Positions 17,364 to 26,911 of a stretch of 46,196 nt of DNA are shown here, one piece after another. Position 1 is the stretch's first letter, and each line of letters opens with the position of its first letter. Source of the DNA: Viridibacillus sp050279675 (GTDB lineage: Bacteria > Bacillota > Bacilli > Bacillales_A > Planococcaceae). The position numbers and the translations under genes were made by a program. Under the pieces are notes generated by a model. The model searched no databases, was not told where the DNA came from, and worked only from the letters and a program-made list of their open reading frames with translations. The stretch is from contig NZ_JBNNUK010000024.1 of the NCBI RefSeq assembly GCF_050279675.1, positions 1-46,196 on the forward strand. The letters run 5' to 3'.

Positions 17364-17687
17364 TTAGCAGGTTTTGTAATTAAGTCTGGAGTTTCATTTG
17401 TTGCAAGAACTTCTACTGGACATGTAGTTAGAGTAACAGAACATGCTGCAAAACGTGCAGTAGAGCGCAAGATTACTGGGAAAATGATAGATCAAAGTTT
17501 AGCTAAAGGTACAAAGTATGTAGATGCATTTAGTGGTGAAAGGGTTGCTTGGGCAGGAAATGGCAATAAAGTTGCTGTCTTACTTAAGAAAAATACAGTT
17601 GTAATTGATACTGTTTATGATGAAGATCCTATGAAAATGAAGTGGTTTCAAATATCTTGGCAATATGTGGGAGATATTAAAAGTTAA
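17364..17687 (+). pseudogene. Headless polymorphic-toxin C-terminal domain
   Basis: A 107-codon open stretch starts directly after the MutS-like stop codon in the same frame and ends at TAA 17685-17687. It has no start codon or ribosome site at its head; the only ATG (17484) lies inside the domain. The sequence has EHAAKRAVERKIT, then GTKYVDAFSGE, then a strand VVIDTVYDED. This is the layout of DUF4258-like RNase-fold toxin tips, in which a His and Arg pair lie in the first helix. I read it as the remnant of a secreted polymorphic toxin that has lost its N-terminal delivery region. The downstream gene would be its immunity partner. Fusion to the MutS-like protein by stop-codon readthrough is possible but unlikely. 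Confidence 0.6.
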
Positions 17688-17801
17688 TTGTAATATATTT
17701 AAATTTCATATAGGCCGACAACAATCCATAGAATAATGACTGAGGATTGTTGTCATGTATTTAGTTATACTTTAGTGCTAAAAAGTAAAAAGGAGTTTTT
17801 T

Positions 17802-18278
17802 ATGGCCATATTAAAAGATTGTTCTAGTGTACCTAGTAATTGTGAAGTTGAAATAAATTTAAAGTTAGTCAATGAAGAAAGTGTAGAATTTTTTATTGAT
17901 TTTCGCTCTGGTCCTGCTTTTCCAGATGTGCAAATGGAAATAGCTTGTTTAAAGAGGGACTTCTTAAAGTTATTAGATGATTTACAACAAATTAATAATG
18001 TACACTTAAGCATGCTAGAGACCCAAGACCCAGGGCTGTGTGTTTATCATATTCCTCAATTTGGAAAATATTATTACCCTGATTATGGTATTCTTCAAAT
18101 ACCTGAAAATGAGAGGGACGAATGGGAGCCTAGTTATAAATTAATTTTTGTATTAGATGCAGGCTTTAAAAATCACCTTCGCGCAACAGGGTGTGGTCCT
18201 TCATTATGTCTAATAGTTAAAATGGAACAAATTAATGAATTCGTAGACAGTTTAAAATCAGAGGTAAATAGTTTTTGA
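17802..18278 (+). CDS. Probable immunity protein of the decayed toxin module
   Basis: A 158-residue acidic cytosolic protein with alternating strands (EVEINLKLVNEESVEFFIDF and similar) and no membrane helix. I do not recognise its family. Its place 114 bases after a toxin-tip fragment, its size and its acidity fit an immunity protein. AAAAGGAG at 17788-17795 lies 6 bases before this ATG, so I reject an in-frame ATG 66 bases upstream that would add a cysteine-containing head. The gene is intact while the toxin is not, as is common where immunity is kept after toxin loss. Low confidence in function, high that it is a gene. Confidence 0.65.
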   Translation: MAILKDCSSVPSNCEVEINLKLVNEESVEFFIDFRSGPAFPDVQMEIACLKRDFLKLLDDLQQINNVHLSMLETQDPGLCVYHIPQFGKYYYPDYGILQIPENERDEWEPSYKLIFVLDAGFKNHLRATGCGPSLCLIVKMEQINEFVDSLKSEVNSF

Positions 18279-18556
18279 GTTTATAAAGAAATTACTGGTG
18301 TTCATAATAAAACTATACATAAAGCCTAGGTACTCAATTAATTTTGAATCTGGTCTTTTTTTACTTGTAATAAGAACGAATGTTCTGTTTGGTGAACCGA
18401 GTGTTATTTGGTGTTCTTTATGATTGTCATATTTATTGTTGGTTTGGCTATTATTCCGTTTCCTTAAGAAAAACGTTCATAAATGACTTTATGAAGCCTG
18501 AACAAATTGATTGTTGGTTTTTCAATTATAATTCCCTGATTTAAAGTGATGCCGTG

Positions 18557-18592
18557 AATTAAATGACTACTTAAAAAAGTAGTCATTTAATT
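18557..18592. terminator. Perfect 15-bp hairpin, terminator-like
   Basis: AATTAAATGACTACT (18557-18571) pairs with AGTAGTCATTTAATT (18578-18592), loop TAAAAA. The T-rich continuation is short, so termination on either strand is plausible but not certain. Confidence 0.55.
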
Positions 18593-18614
18593 TAAGTAGT
18601 TAATTTCATAATCT

Positions 18615-18655
18615 AAAATGCCCTCCAGATTAATTTATTGGAGGGCGTTTTATTT
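18615..18655. terminator. Terminator hairpin
   Basis: AAAATGCCCTCCA (18615-18627) pairs with TGGAGGGCGTTTT (18639-18651), with one mismatch or wobble, followed by ATTTT. It would isolate the immunity gene region from the glycan cluster. Confidence 0.7.
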
Positions 18656-19102
18656 TGTAAGCCCCAATATTTCTCCTTTACTGAGGAGAGCAATAAATGA
18701 ACTACATTACAATCATCAGTTATGACAAACAGTACATCCAATTTAAATGATGTGTATGCAGTACTACAGCTAACACATAAACAATTCATTTACAAATTTA
18801 ATAAATTGACAATATTATTTAACTTTTAGATAAATATTCACTCTTTCAATCGATGGATTATTTATTACAAACTCCAAAGAAAGCCTGAAGCAAATGGATA
18901 ATATGAAACAAATGCTATAAAGAATTGAATTTATTAATAAACCTTGATAATTTACTTTTATTAATAAAAATTTACATGTTGTTAATTAAAAAGAATCATT
19001 ATATTAACAAATAATGTAAAGATTGATGTTACAATGAACAGGCTATCAGATGTAATGAAAAACTGTTTCGATAAAACCATCTCATTTAGGAGGATACTCT
19101 AA

Positions 19103-20359
19103 TTGTCAAAAACTAAAGTATTGATTATCACTCAAAATTTTCATCCTGAAATCGGTAGCCATGCAAATAGATTGAATAATATTTTTCAATTACTACAGAT
19201 AGATGGCTATGAGGTCTCTGTCTTGACTACAGAACCTTCTTATCCCAATAAGCATCTTTATGAAGATGAGAAGTTTTGGAATAACAAATCGTTAAATGAT
19301 CATGAGAATATTCATAGAGTACATGTTAAAAATAGGAAATATGCCTTTAGTATGTTAAATAGATTAATCCACTATATTGAAATTTCATTAAAAATGCTAT
19401 TTTTTGTTTTATTTGATAAACAAAAATATGATGTAGTATTCGTTACATCGCCAGCAATATTTATGGCATTTGTTGGTGTTATAGCAAAAATTAAGTATAA
19501 ATCAAAATTTATTTTAGACATTAGAGATCTTTGGCCCGAATCATTAAAAGGGGTTGGAGTCTTTAATAACAAGTGGATCATAAAGTTTTTTTCCATATTA
19601 GAAGTTTATTTATATAGAAAAGCAAACTATATCGTCATTAATAGCATTGGTTTTATGGATTATATAGTGAAAAAGTCAAAAGTAGACCGCAACAAAATCA
19701 TATTCATTCCAAATGCTGCTAGAGAATTTGAGCTAAATGTAGTTAACAAACAAGATGAACTATTTAAAATCATTTATACAGGAAATATTGGACTGGCTCA
19801 GGATGTAGATTTCCTCAAAAAATTAGTTTATCGCTTGGCCGAGAATCAAATTATGATCACTATCGTTGGCTATGGACAAAAGAAAAATGAGCTATTCAAG
19901 TTTATTAGCGAAAACAAATTGGCTAATGTAACAATCGAAAATCCTACTACTCGACATGAGTGTTTAAAGTTAAATGCAAAACATGATGTAGGTGTGTTGG
20001 CATTAAATGATAAGGAAGTATTTGAAACAGTTTTACCAGGTAAATTAATCGATTATATGTCATCTGGATTGCCAGTTGTAGCAGCTGTTTCAGGTTATTC
20101 CAAAGAGCTTATAGAAAATAATAAAACAGGTTTTGTTTCTGAAAATCGTGATGCAGCTGAAATAGTAGAATATATTTTGATGTTAAAAAACAATCCTGAA
20201 ATACGACACAAAATAGCAAATAACAGTATGAATTTGATTAGAAAACAATTTTTGTGGGAAAAAAATATAAAAAAATTATCATGTCTATTTGAAAGTAATT
20301 ATAAATTCAGAGAAATAGAAGCATTAAACAGCAAAATAGATAGGGATTTAACATTATGA
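19103..20359 (+). CDS. Glycosyltransferase family 4
   Basis: A 418-residue GT-B fold transferase, likely cytoplasmic, that adds a sugar during surface-glycan assembly. The N-terminal acceptor domain begins KVLIITQNFHPEIGSHANRL, as in WcaI/WbuB-like enzymes. The C-terminal donor domain has IIYTGNIG and the E-X7-E-type stretch ETVLPGKLIDYMSSGLPVVA. The start is TTG, supported by AGGAGG at 19089-19094. It is the first gene of a same-strand cluster; its end overlaps the next gene by 4 bases (ATGA), so they are translationally coupled. The sugar transferred cannot be read from the sequence. Confidence 0.88.
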   Translation: MSKTKVLIITQNFHPEIGSHANRLNNIFQLLQIDGYEVSVLTTEPSYPNKHLYEDEKFWNNKSLNDHENIHRVHVKNRKYAFSMLNRLIHYIEISLKMLFFVLFDKQKYDVVFVTSPAIFMAFVGVIAKIKYKSKFILDIRDLWPESLKGVGVFNNKWIIKFFSILEVYLYRKANYIVINSIGFMDYIVKKSKVDRNKIIFIPNAAREFELNVVNKQDELFKIIYTGNIGLAQDVDFLKKLVYRLAENQIMITIVGYGQKKNELFKFISENKLANVTIENPTTRHECLKLNAKHDVGVLALNDKEVFETVLPGKLIDYMSSGLPVVAAVSGYSKELIENNKTGFVSENRDAAEIVEYILMLKNNPEIRHKIANNSMNLIRKQFLWEKNIKKLSCLFESNYKFREIEALNSKIDRDLTL

Positions 20360-21681
20360 GTAAAACTGTATGTATGTTTGTTTGGAACAATTTCACTAAC
20401 GATGCTAGAGTGCTGAGGGAATGTACCGCGTTATCAGAAGAGGGCTATAAAGTAGACCTTATTTGTATTCATGATCCAACTGATAAAAGGATGATACTTG
20501 AAGAAAAAAGAAGTGAAAACTTTAATGTTTTTAGAGTTCGCAGATACCCCATCCTCTTTACCGTACTTCAATTATGTCTCAGATTTTGTTTGAAGTATAA
20601 ATTAGTAGGAGGAGTTGTAGCATTCGTTTGGTTGTTTTCAGTTTACTATTTTCCTTTAGTCACGATCTCTTTAACTTTTATGGGGGTGCTGCTCCTAAAG
20701 ACAAAGGTTAAAACAGTGTTTATTAGAGGGAGTATAATTTGCCGAATGATTATGAGGGGGAACAAGAAAAAGTATGATGTGTATCATTCCAACGACTTAA
20801 ATACTTTACCCCAAGGCTTTATATGTTCTAAATGGCGACTAAAAAAGAAACCACTTATTTACGATTCTCATGAAGTTCAAACAAGTAGAACGGGCTATGA
20901 TAGTCCAATTTATGGCATGATGGAGCAGTTTTTTATAAAAAGAATTGATTCTATGATAGTAGAAAATCATACAAGAGCTAAATACAATGAAGATTTATAT
21001 GGATTTTATCCGAATGTAGTGCATAACTATCCTTTTTTGCAGACAGAAGTTTTAAATGAAACAGTAAATCTTCATAGAATGCTTCAATTACCTGTAGATG
21101 AAAAGATCCTACTTTACCAAGGGGGAATTCAAGCTGGAAGGGGTTTGAAACAATTAATACAGGCCGTTCCAAAATTTAAGGAAGGAACACTTGTATTAAT
21201 TGGAGACGGTAGAGTAAAACCTGATTTGGTGAAAATGGTGAAGGAAATGAATCTTCAGGAGAAAGTAAGGTTTATACCAAAAGTACCACTTACTGAGTTA
21301 CCGAAATATACAAAGAATGCTTATATCGGTTTTCAAGTATTAAATAACACAAACTTTAATCATTACTCAGCTTCTTCAAATAAATTATTTGAATATATGA
21401 TGGCAGGTGTACCAGTGGTAGCATGCGACTTTCCAGAAATCAAAAGAGTAATTGAGGGAGAAAATACAGGGATATGTATCGATTCTCATAATCCAAGTGC
21501 TATTGCTGATGCAGTAAATAGACTATTAGAGAATAGCGAATTACATAACCAATTAAGTGAAAACAGTTTAGCGGCTAGTAAAATTTATAATTGGGAAAGT
21601 GAAAAGAGATTGTTTCTAAATGTTTATACAAAAAGAATGTCAGGTTATTTTAAAGCGGTGGAAACGACCATATCTCATTAA
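20356..21681 (+). CDS. Glycosyltransferase family 4 with internal hydrophobic segment
   Basis: A 441-residue GT-B fold transferase. The N-terminal half has NNFTNDARVLRECTALSEEG and YHSNDLNTLPQG; the C-terminal half has LYQGGIQAGRGL and NKLFEYMMAGVPVVACDFPE, the donor-sugar binding end of family 4. A strongly hydrophobic stretch at about 85-115 could anchor it to the membrane, where a lipid-linked acceptor would be found. The ATGA overlap with the preceding transferase and the 16-base gap to the next gene mark an operon. Acceptor and donor are unknown. Confidence 0.87.
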   Translation: MSKTVCMFVWNNFTNDARVLRECTALSEEGYKVDLICIHDPTDKRMILEEKRSENFNVFRVRRYPILFTVLQLCLRFCLKYKLVGGVVAFVWLFSVYYFPLVTISLTFMGVLLLKTKVKTVFIRGSIICRMIMRGNKKKYDVYHSNDLNTLPQGFICSKWRLKKKPLIYDSHEVQTSRTGYDSPIYGMMEQFFIKRIDSMIVENHTRAKYNEDLYGFYPNVVHNYPFLQTEVLNETVNLHRMLQLPVDEKILLYQGGIQAGRGLKQLIQAVPKFKEGTLVLIGDGRVKPDLVKMVKEMNLQEKVRFIPKVPLTELPKYTKNAYIGFQVLNNTNFNHYSASSNKLFEYMMAGVPVVACDFPEIKRVIEGENTGICIDSHNPSAIADAVNRLLENSELHNQLSENSLAASKIYNWESEKRLFLNVYTKRMSGYFKAVETTISH

Positions 21682-21697
21682 AAAAATAGGAGTGTTA

Positions 21698-21958
21698 ATG
21701 TTGGACTTAAAAACAAATGACACGTCTGAAGAGCTGGATCAACTAACGAAACGACTAATATATGAGAAGCAGTCTAAAATAAGTATTTTTGAAGAGCTTT
21801 TAAGAATTTACGAAAGTGAAGAAAAGTTACTAACGTCGTATAAACAATTATCTGCCCAACATTATGCAATTAGTAATTCAAAACTAGCAAAGGTTACTTA
21901 TGCATATTGGAGATTTTTGAAAAGAATTAAGCGAGGCAAGAAAAATGAAAATAGCTAA
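21698..21958 (+). CDS. Small helical protein between glycosyltransferases
   Basis: An 86-residue, almost entirely helical, charged protein (SEELDQLTKRLIYEKQSKIS and a basic tail RIKRGKKNENS). It has no membrane segment and no family I recognise. TAGGAG at 21687-21692 supports the ATG at 21698; a longer frame from 21620 would overlap the upstream transferase and lacks a ribosome site. Its last 14 bases overlap the next gene, so it is coupled to the large transferase, which itself begins with a similar charged helical segment. A role as a scaffold or regulator of the glycan machinery is inference. Confidence 0.7.
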   Translation: MLDLKTNDTSEELDQLTKRLIYEKQSKISIFEELLRIYESEEKLLTSYKQLSAQHYAISNSKLAKVTYAYWRFLKRIKRGKKNENS

Positions 21959-24662
21959 TTTGGATGAGCAAATCAATCAAGTCAAATCGAGAAAAGAACT
22001 TATTGAGTATGCGATTAAAAAAGAAAAATATGAGATCAATCACTTATTAGAAAATAGCAAGTTACCAGATAATATATCTATGGAACCAGTTTCTTTATTT
22101 AATGATGAAGTAGATACATCAATCAAAATGGATAAAGAAGAGTATTTATCTTATAGGGAAGAAGTTGCTGATTTCGAGTATTTCGAAAGAATTAAACCAT
22201 TGCTTGAAATGATACCAGATAGCAATGGGAGTCGTTATTACCAAAAGTATAAAGTAAATGTCGGGATCATAGCCGATGAGTTTTTATATCAGTCCTACAA
22301 AGACGTAGCAAACTTTTATCCGATTACATTTTCTAATTACAAATATTATAAAAGTAAACTAGATATTTTATTAGTTGTTAGTACTTGGAAGGGTTTGGAT
22401 CAGGCTTGGGAGGGTTTAGGGAATCCTTCATCACGAAAAAGAGAAGAAGCACATAAAATTATACATTTTTTTAAAAAGAATAGGGTTCATACGGTGTTTT
22501 ACTCTAAAGAAGATCCTGTTAACTATGAAGCATTCATCGGATTAGCAAGAAAATGTGAGTATGTATTTACTACAGCAGTAGAGAAGGTTGAAAGTTATCA
22601 AAAAGACTGTCGTCATAACAACATCTTTGTATTAGAGTTTGGTGTGAATCCACTTTATCATAATCCAATTGGGATAAAAAGTATTCAAAAAAGTAATGAT
22701 GTTTTCTTTGCTGGATCGTGGTTAAACAAATATCCGGAAAGACAAAAGGAAACAAGCGAACTATTTGATGGAGTAATCAAGACTAATAGAAGCTTAAAAA
22801 TAGTTGATAGAAATTTTCAGCTAAATAAGCCTAACTACTTCTTTCCATCACAGTATTTACAATATATTTCACCAGCTATAGAACATGAATATCTTCAAAA
22901 AATTCATAAATTATATGATTGGTCTATCAACTTAAATTCAATTAAATTTAGTGAAACAATGTTTGCGAATAGAATTTACGAACTACAAGCAATAGGAAAT
23001 ATTATTATCTCTAATTATAGTGTAGGGGTAAATGATAAGTTTCCAAACGTATTTCTAGTGAATGATCGGAACGAGTTAAAGGATATTCTGAATGGATTTA
23101 CTAATGAAGAAGTGTACAAACATCAAGTGGTGGGCATTAGAAATGTCATGTCTTCTCATACAACGTTTGAAAGATTTGATTATCTATTAGACTGTATTGG
23201 TTTTAACAGGCAACTACATTCAAAGAAAGTACTGGTTGTCGCAAATTTAATAAGTGATGATGTAATACGAGATTTTGAAAATCAAACGTATGTAGAAAAG
23301 CATTTAATAACTGAAGCTAACTTTGATGAAAAAGTAAAACAAGACTATGATTTTATCGCTTTTTTTAATTCCAAATACAATTATCAAGAGTATTACTTAG
23401 AAGATATGATAAATGGATTTAAATATACGAATTCTGATTATATTGCAAAAAATAGTTATTATCATGGCAGCGAGCTAGTCGAAGGTCTTGAACATACTTA
23501 TATAAATGAGATGAAAGATAAATATAAAACAGTTTTTTGGTCAGAATCTTTCCGAGCAAATGAATTGTTGAATATGAACAAAAAACATATAAGAGAAAAT
23601 GGCTATTGTATTGATCATTTTGAATTAGATACAGTATCTAAAAATGTGCAATTAGAGAGTGAAGATAGAACGTATGAATTATCTGTCATTGTCCCTGTTT
23701 TTAATAATGGAAAATACTTGCTAAACAAGTGTTTTAATAGTCTTAAAAGAAGTAGTGTTTTCAAAAAAATGGAAATCATCATTTTAGATGATGGTTCTTC
23801 AAAAAAAGAGACGATCGCTACAATAAATAGAATAGCTAGGGAACATGCTAACGTCGTAACCTATTTCTATCGTGAAGGAGGAAGTGGGAGTGCTTCAAGA
23901 GCTAGAAATAAGGGAGCAGAACTTGCTACTACCGAATATGTAACTTATTTAGATCCAGACAATGAAGCCGTTAATGATGGTTATGCCAAATTGTTAAATT
24001 TACTGAAAAATAATACGGCATTAGATATAGCCATTGGAAATATGATTAAGCTAAATAATTTGAAAATTAGTCATTTTAAATATTTTGAAACAGTAATTAA
24101 TACTTGTCGTAGCGACATTATTAATGATCCAAAAAAACTATTAATGGATACCGATTTAAGGACACAAAGTATTCAGGCATTAGTAGTGAAAAGGGAAATC
24201 ATCATTAATAACAATTTGAAAATGGTTGAAAATGCAGGTGGACAAGATACGTTATTCTTCCAAGAATTACTGTTGCATTCTAGTAAAGGGGTTGTGATTG
24301 ATAAGGATATACATATTTACTATGCAGCTGTGTCTGGATCTGTCACGAATACGGTAACGAAAGCGTTTTTTGAAAAGTATTATACATTAGAGAAAGAAAG
24401 ACTACTGTTTTTGATAAAAAACGACCTATTGGATTTATATATGGAAAGAAGATTTAACTTCTACTTTAGAAATTGGTATCTCATTAGAATAAAAAAAATT
24501 AAGCATGAGGAACAACAAGAGGCTATTGATACGCTCTACAAGATCTATTCATTGTATAAAGAGTATATAATCAAAAATTCCGTGGATATAGAAAAATTTG
24601 CTGCTCTATATGAGAAAAGAAAATATAAACAGATTATAAAATATTTTTCTAGTATGAATTGA
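21945..24662 (+). CDS. Large two-domain glycosyltransferase (CgeB-like + GT2)
   Basis: A 905-residue protein. Residues 1-100 are charged and helical. Residues 105-425 form a GT-B, CgeB-like region (NVGIIADEF; VFFAGSWLNKYPERQ; MFANRIYELQAIGNIIISNY). After a linker, a GT-A family 2 domain starts near 577 with ELSVIVPVFNNG; it has the nucleotide-binding LDDGSS (about 613-618) and the metal-binding DPD near 670. A helical tail follows. Two catalytic modules in one chain suggest it builds a repeat unit with two sugars or links priming to chain growth. It overlaps the small helical protein gene by 14 bases. CgeB itself decorates the B. subtilis spore surface, but the exporter here points to a wall glycan. 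Confidence 0.85.
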   Translation: MKIANLDEQINQVKSRKELIEYAIKKEKYEINHLLENSKLPDNISMEPVSLFNDEVDTSIKMDKEEYLSYREEVADFEYFERIKPLLEMIPDSNGSRYYQKYKVNVGIIADEFLYQSYKDVANFYPITFSNYKYYKSKLDILLVVSTWKGLDQAWEGLGNPSSRKREEAHKIIHFFKKNRVHTVFYSKEDPVNYEAFIGLARKCEYVFTTAVEKVESYQKDCRHNNIFVLEFGVNPLYHNPIGIKSIQKSNDVFFAGSWLNKYPERQKETSELFDGVIKTNRSLKIVDRNFQLNKPNYFFPSQYLQYISPAIEHEYLQKIHKLYDWSINLNSIKFSETMFANRIYELQAIGNIIISNYSVGVNDKFPNVFLVNDRNELKDILNGFTNEEVYKHQVVGIRNVMSSHTTFERFDYLLDCIGFNRQLHSKKVLVVANLISDDVIRDFENQTYVEKHLITEANFDEKVKQDYDFIAFFNSKYNYQEYYLEDMINGFKYTNSDYIAKNSYYHGSELVEGLEHTYINEMKDKYKTVFWSESFRANELLNMNKKHIRENGYCIDHFELDTVSKNVQLESEDRTYELSVIVPVFNNGKYLLNKCFNSLKRSSVFKKMEIIILDDGSSKKETIATINRIAREHANVVTYFYREGGSGSASRARNKGAELATTEYVTYLDPDNEAVNDGYAKLLNLLKNNTALDIAIGNMIKLNNLKISHFKYFETVINTCRSDIINDPKKLLMDTDLRTQSIQALVVKREIIINNNLKMVENAGGQDTLFFQELLLHSSKGVVIDKDIHIYYAAVSGSVTNTVTKAFFEKYYTLEKERLLFLIKNDLLDLYMERRFNFYFRNWYLIRIKKIKHEEQQEAIDTLYKIYSLYKEYIIKNSVDIEKFAALYEKRKYKQIIKYFSSMN

Positions 24663-24816
24663 AATATTGAAATTATTTTGAAAGGAAGTGAGATATAAAA
24701 GATAACTTTTACTTCGCAAGTAGCGAATACGAATAGAGGAATTTCAATATCACTATTTTGTAATGGGTACATCATCAATTTATTGAACTTACTACCTTGA
24801 ATATTGGAGGGAAATA

Positions 24817-26097
24817 ATGATGAAATTATGCACTATTGGCCTAGGGTATATCGGTTTGCCGACATCTATCATGTTCGCAAAACACAATGTAGAAGTAGTA
24901 GGAGTAGATGTAAAGAAAGACGTAATAGATGCATTGAATAATGGTGAAATTCATATTGAAGAGCCTGGACTACAAACAGCTCTTAATGAAGTCATTGCAA
25001 TGGGTACTTTTAGAGCGTCAATTACTCCTGAAGAGGCTGATGTGTTTATTATGGCTGTTCCTACACCTAATAATCAGGATCTGTATAGATCTTGTGATTT
25101 AACCTATGTTATTACTGCGATAAAGTCTATATTACCCTATTTAAAAAGAGGTAATATAATAATCGTTGAATCGACAATTGCTCCTCGTAGTATGGATGAT
25201 GTTATCAAACCGTTAGTAGATCAAACAGGCTTTGTTGTTGGAAAAGACATTTTCCTTGTACATTGTCCTGAAAGAGTACTACCAGGTCAGATTTTCCATG
25301 AGTTAGTGTTTAATAATAGAATAGTTGGTGGAATTACTCCTGCATGCGAAGAAGCAGGGGCTATCGTTTATAGTACTTTCGTAAAAGGTGAAATTATTAA
25401 AACGGATGCAAGAACAGCGGAGATGTCTAAACTGATGGAAAATACATTTAGAGATGTGAATATAGCACTTGCAAATGAATTGGCGAATGTATGTCATTTA
25501 TTAGAGATAAATGTATTAGATGTTATCGAAATGGCCAATAAACACCCACGTGTTAATTTACATACACCAGGTCCAGGTGTAGGGGGTCACTGCTTAGCTG
25601 TCGATCCGTATTTTATCGTTGCAAAGGCACCAGAAATTGCTCAGTTAATAAAGTTATCTCGTACGATTAATACCTCTATGCCTCATTTTGTAGTAGAGAA
25701 TGTCAATAAACTAATGAATAATGTCGAAGGAAAAGTAGTTACTATTTTAGGTCTCACATATAAAGGGAATGTGGATGATATTCGTGAAAGTCCAGCAATC
25801 GAAGTGTTTAAACAATTACAAGCAGAACATAATTATGAAGTGCGAGCTTATGATCCACACGTTAAATTAGATTGGGTTATACAAGATTTAGAGCTAGCGG
25901 TAAAAGACTCTGATCTCATTGTTGTTTTATCAGATCATGATGAGTTTAAGGAATTTGGAGATCCTGATTTTTCCTGTATGTCAAATATAAGAATTTTTGA
26001 TACTAAAAATGTAGTGAAACGTGTTCCGAATTATGTTGAATATATTAATTATGGAAACCTTTTTAACTATACTAAAAAGAAAGCTACTGTTGTATGA
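24817..26097 (+). CDS. wecC: UDP-N-acetyl-D-mannosamine dehydrogenase (WecC-type)
   Basis: A 426-residue enzyme that oxidises UDP-ManNAc twice with NAD+ to UDP-ManNAcA. The N-terminal Rossmann motif is GLGYIGLP, the middle HCPERVLPG, and the active-site loop GPGVGGHCLAVDPYFIV with C259 as nucleophile. This loop matches WecC more than the UDP-glucose dehydrogenase TuaD. Two adjacent ATGs (24817, 24820) follow GGAGG at 24806-24810; either could start. The next gene overlaps by 4 bases. It would supply an acidic sugar to the glycan; the required 2-epimerase (MnaA) is not in the window and is presumably elsewhere. Confidence 0.9.
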   Translation: MMKLCTIGLGYIGLPTSIMFAKHNVEVVGVDVKKDVIDALNNGEIHIEEPGLQTALNEVIAMGTFRASITPEEADVFIMAVPTPNNQDLYRSCDLTYVITAIKSILPYLKRGNIIIVESTIAPRSMDDVIKPLVDQTGFVVGKDIFLVHCPERVLPGQIFHELVFNNRIVGGITPACEEAGAIVYSTFVKGEIIKTDARTAEMSKLMENTFRDVNIALANELANVCHLLEINVLDVIEMANKHPRVNLHTPGPGVGGHCLAVDPYFIVAKAPEIAQLIKLSRTINTSMPHFVVENVNKLMNNVEGKVVTILGLTYKGNVDDIRESPAIEVFKQLQAEHNYEVRAYDPHVKLDWVIQDLELAVKDSDLIVVLSDHDEFKEFGDPDFSCMSNIRIFDTKNVVKRVPNYVEYINYGNLFNYTKKKATVV

Positions 26098-26897
26098 ATT
26101 TTGTTCGGCAGATATTAAAAGAACAATTTTCTCATCTTAATTTGATATTTCGATTAAGTATATATGAAGAAAAAGGTAAGTATGCAATGCACTATTTGGG
26201 TGCTTTATGGCAAATATTAAATCCATTCATTCAAATTGGTGTTTATTGGCTCATTTTTGGTTTAGGAATAAGAAAGGGTTCTCCTGTTGAGGGAACCCCG
26301 TTTTTCCTTTGGCTGATTATAGGGTTAGTACCGTGGTTATATATTAGTAGGACAATTACACAAGCTTCAAATAGTATTTACGCAAAAGTAAATTTAGTAG
26401 CTAAAATGAACTTTCCCGTAAGCGTTCTACCTACTATTATAATCGTTGGTAATTCAATTTCATTTCTACCTATGATTATTCTAACTTTTGGCATTACTCT
26501 AGGATATGGTATTTTCTCTGGAATATATTTAATACAAATACTATATTATTTAGTTTGCCTGTATTTCTTTCTGTTTGCTTTGACACTGCTTTTATCAACA
26601 CTTACAACTATTATCCGAGATATTCAGATAATAATACAATCAATTGTTCGGTTAATGATGTTTTTCTTACCAATCGTGTGGAATGTTCATAACTTCCCTG
26701 AATTGTTAGTCAGTATTTTGAAATTGAATCCTTTATTTTATATTATTGAAGGATTTAGGTACTCTCTCTTAGGAGGGGGATGGTTTTTTGAGGATATGCC
26801 GTATACCTTTTATTTCTGGAGTATAACTACCCTAATACTTACAATTGGTTCTTATGTACATTTAAAATTTCGTGATAGATTTGTTGACTACCTATAG
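26094..26897 (+). CDS. Polysaccharide ABC exporter permease (TagG-like)
   Basis: A 267-residue ABC-2 type permease with about six membrane helices. The N-terminal cytoplasmic stretch is followed by YAMHYLGALWQILNPFIQIG, the amphipathic entry segment typical of TagG/Wzm proteins, and the C-terminal half contains LNPLFYIIEGFRYSLLGGG. It starts inside the stop of the dehydrogenase gene (ATGA) and is followed after 14 bases by its ATPase. The pair would move an undecaprenyl-linked polymer across the membrane to the wall. Confidence 0.9.
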   Translation: MNFVRQILKEQFSHLNLIFRLSIYEEKGKYAMHYLGALWQILNPFIQIGVYWLIFGLGIRKGSPVEGTPFFLWLIIGLVPWLYISRTITQASNSIYAKVNLVAKMNFPVSVLPTIIIVGNSISFLPMIILTFGITLGYGIFSGIYLIQILYYLVCLYFFLFALTLLLSTLTTIIRDIQIIIQSIVRLMMFFLPIVWNVHNFPELLVSILKLNPLFYIIEGFRYSLLGGGWFFEDMPYTFYFWSITTLILTIGSYVHLKFRDRFVDYL

Positions 26898-26911
26898 TCG
26901 GAGGAAAAGAA

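Larger units (their letters stand above)
18279..19102. other. 824-base gene-free region before the polysaccharide cluster
   Basis: Contains two hairpins (listed separately) and otherwise AT-rich sequence with no convincing gene. A 22-codon frame from ATG 19034 ends at TAA just before the TTG start of the next gene, but it has no ribosome site. The promoter of the polysaccharide cluster should lie here; no consensus pair is convincing. Confidence 0.4.

Noticed and set aside
17484..17687. Independent 67-residue gene
   Set aside because: It starts inside the toxin-like domain, and the same frame is open and protein-like back to the MutS-like stop; it is better read as part of a headless fragment.
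17717..17754. 11-bp inverted repeat GACAACAATCC/GGATTGTTGTC as a terminator
   Set aside because: Not followed by a T tract; it may be a regulatory hairpin between the toxin remnant and the immunity gene, but nothing more can be said.
17736..17801. 22-residue N-terminal extension of the immunity-like protein
   Set aside because: No ribosome site before its ATG, whereas AAAAGGAG sits at ideal distance before the ATG at 17802.
18279..19102. CRISPR array or tRNA in the long gap
   Set aside because: No regularly spaced repeats and no cloverleaf-like or CCA-ended sequence were found; only simple hairpins.
21620..21697. Longer start for the small helical protein
   Set aside because: It would overlap the upstream transferase in another frame with no ribosome site; TAGGAG supports 21698.
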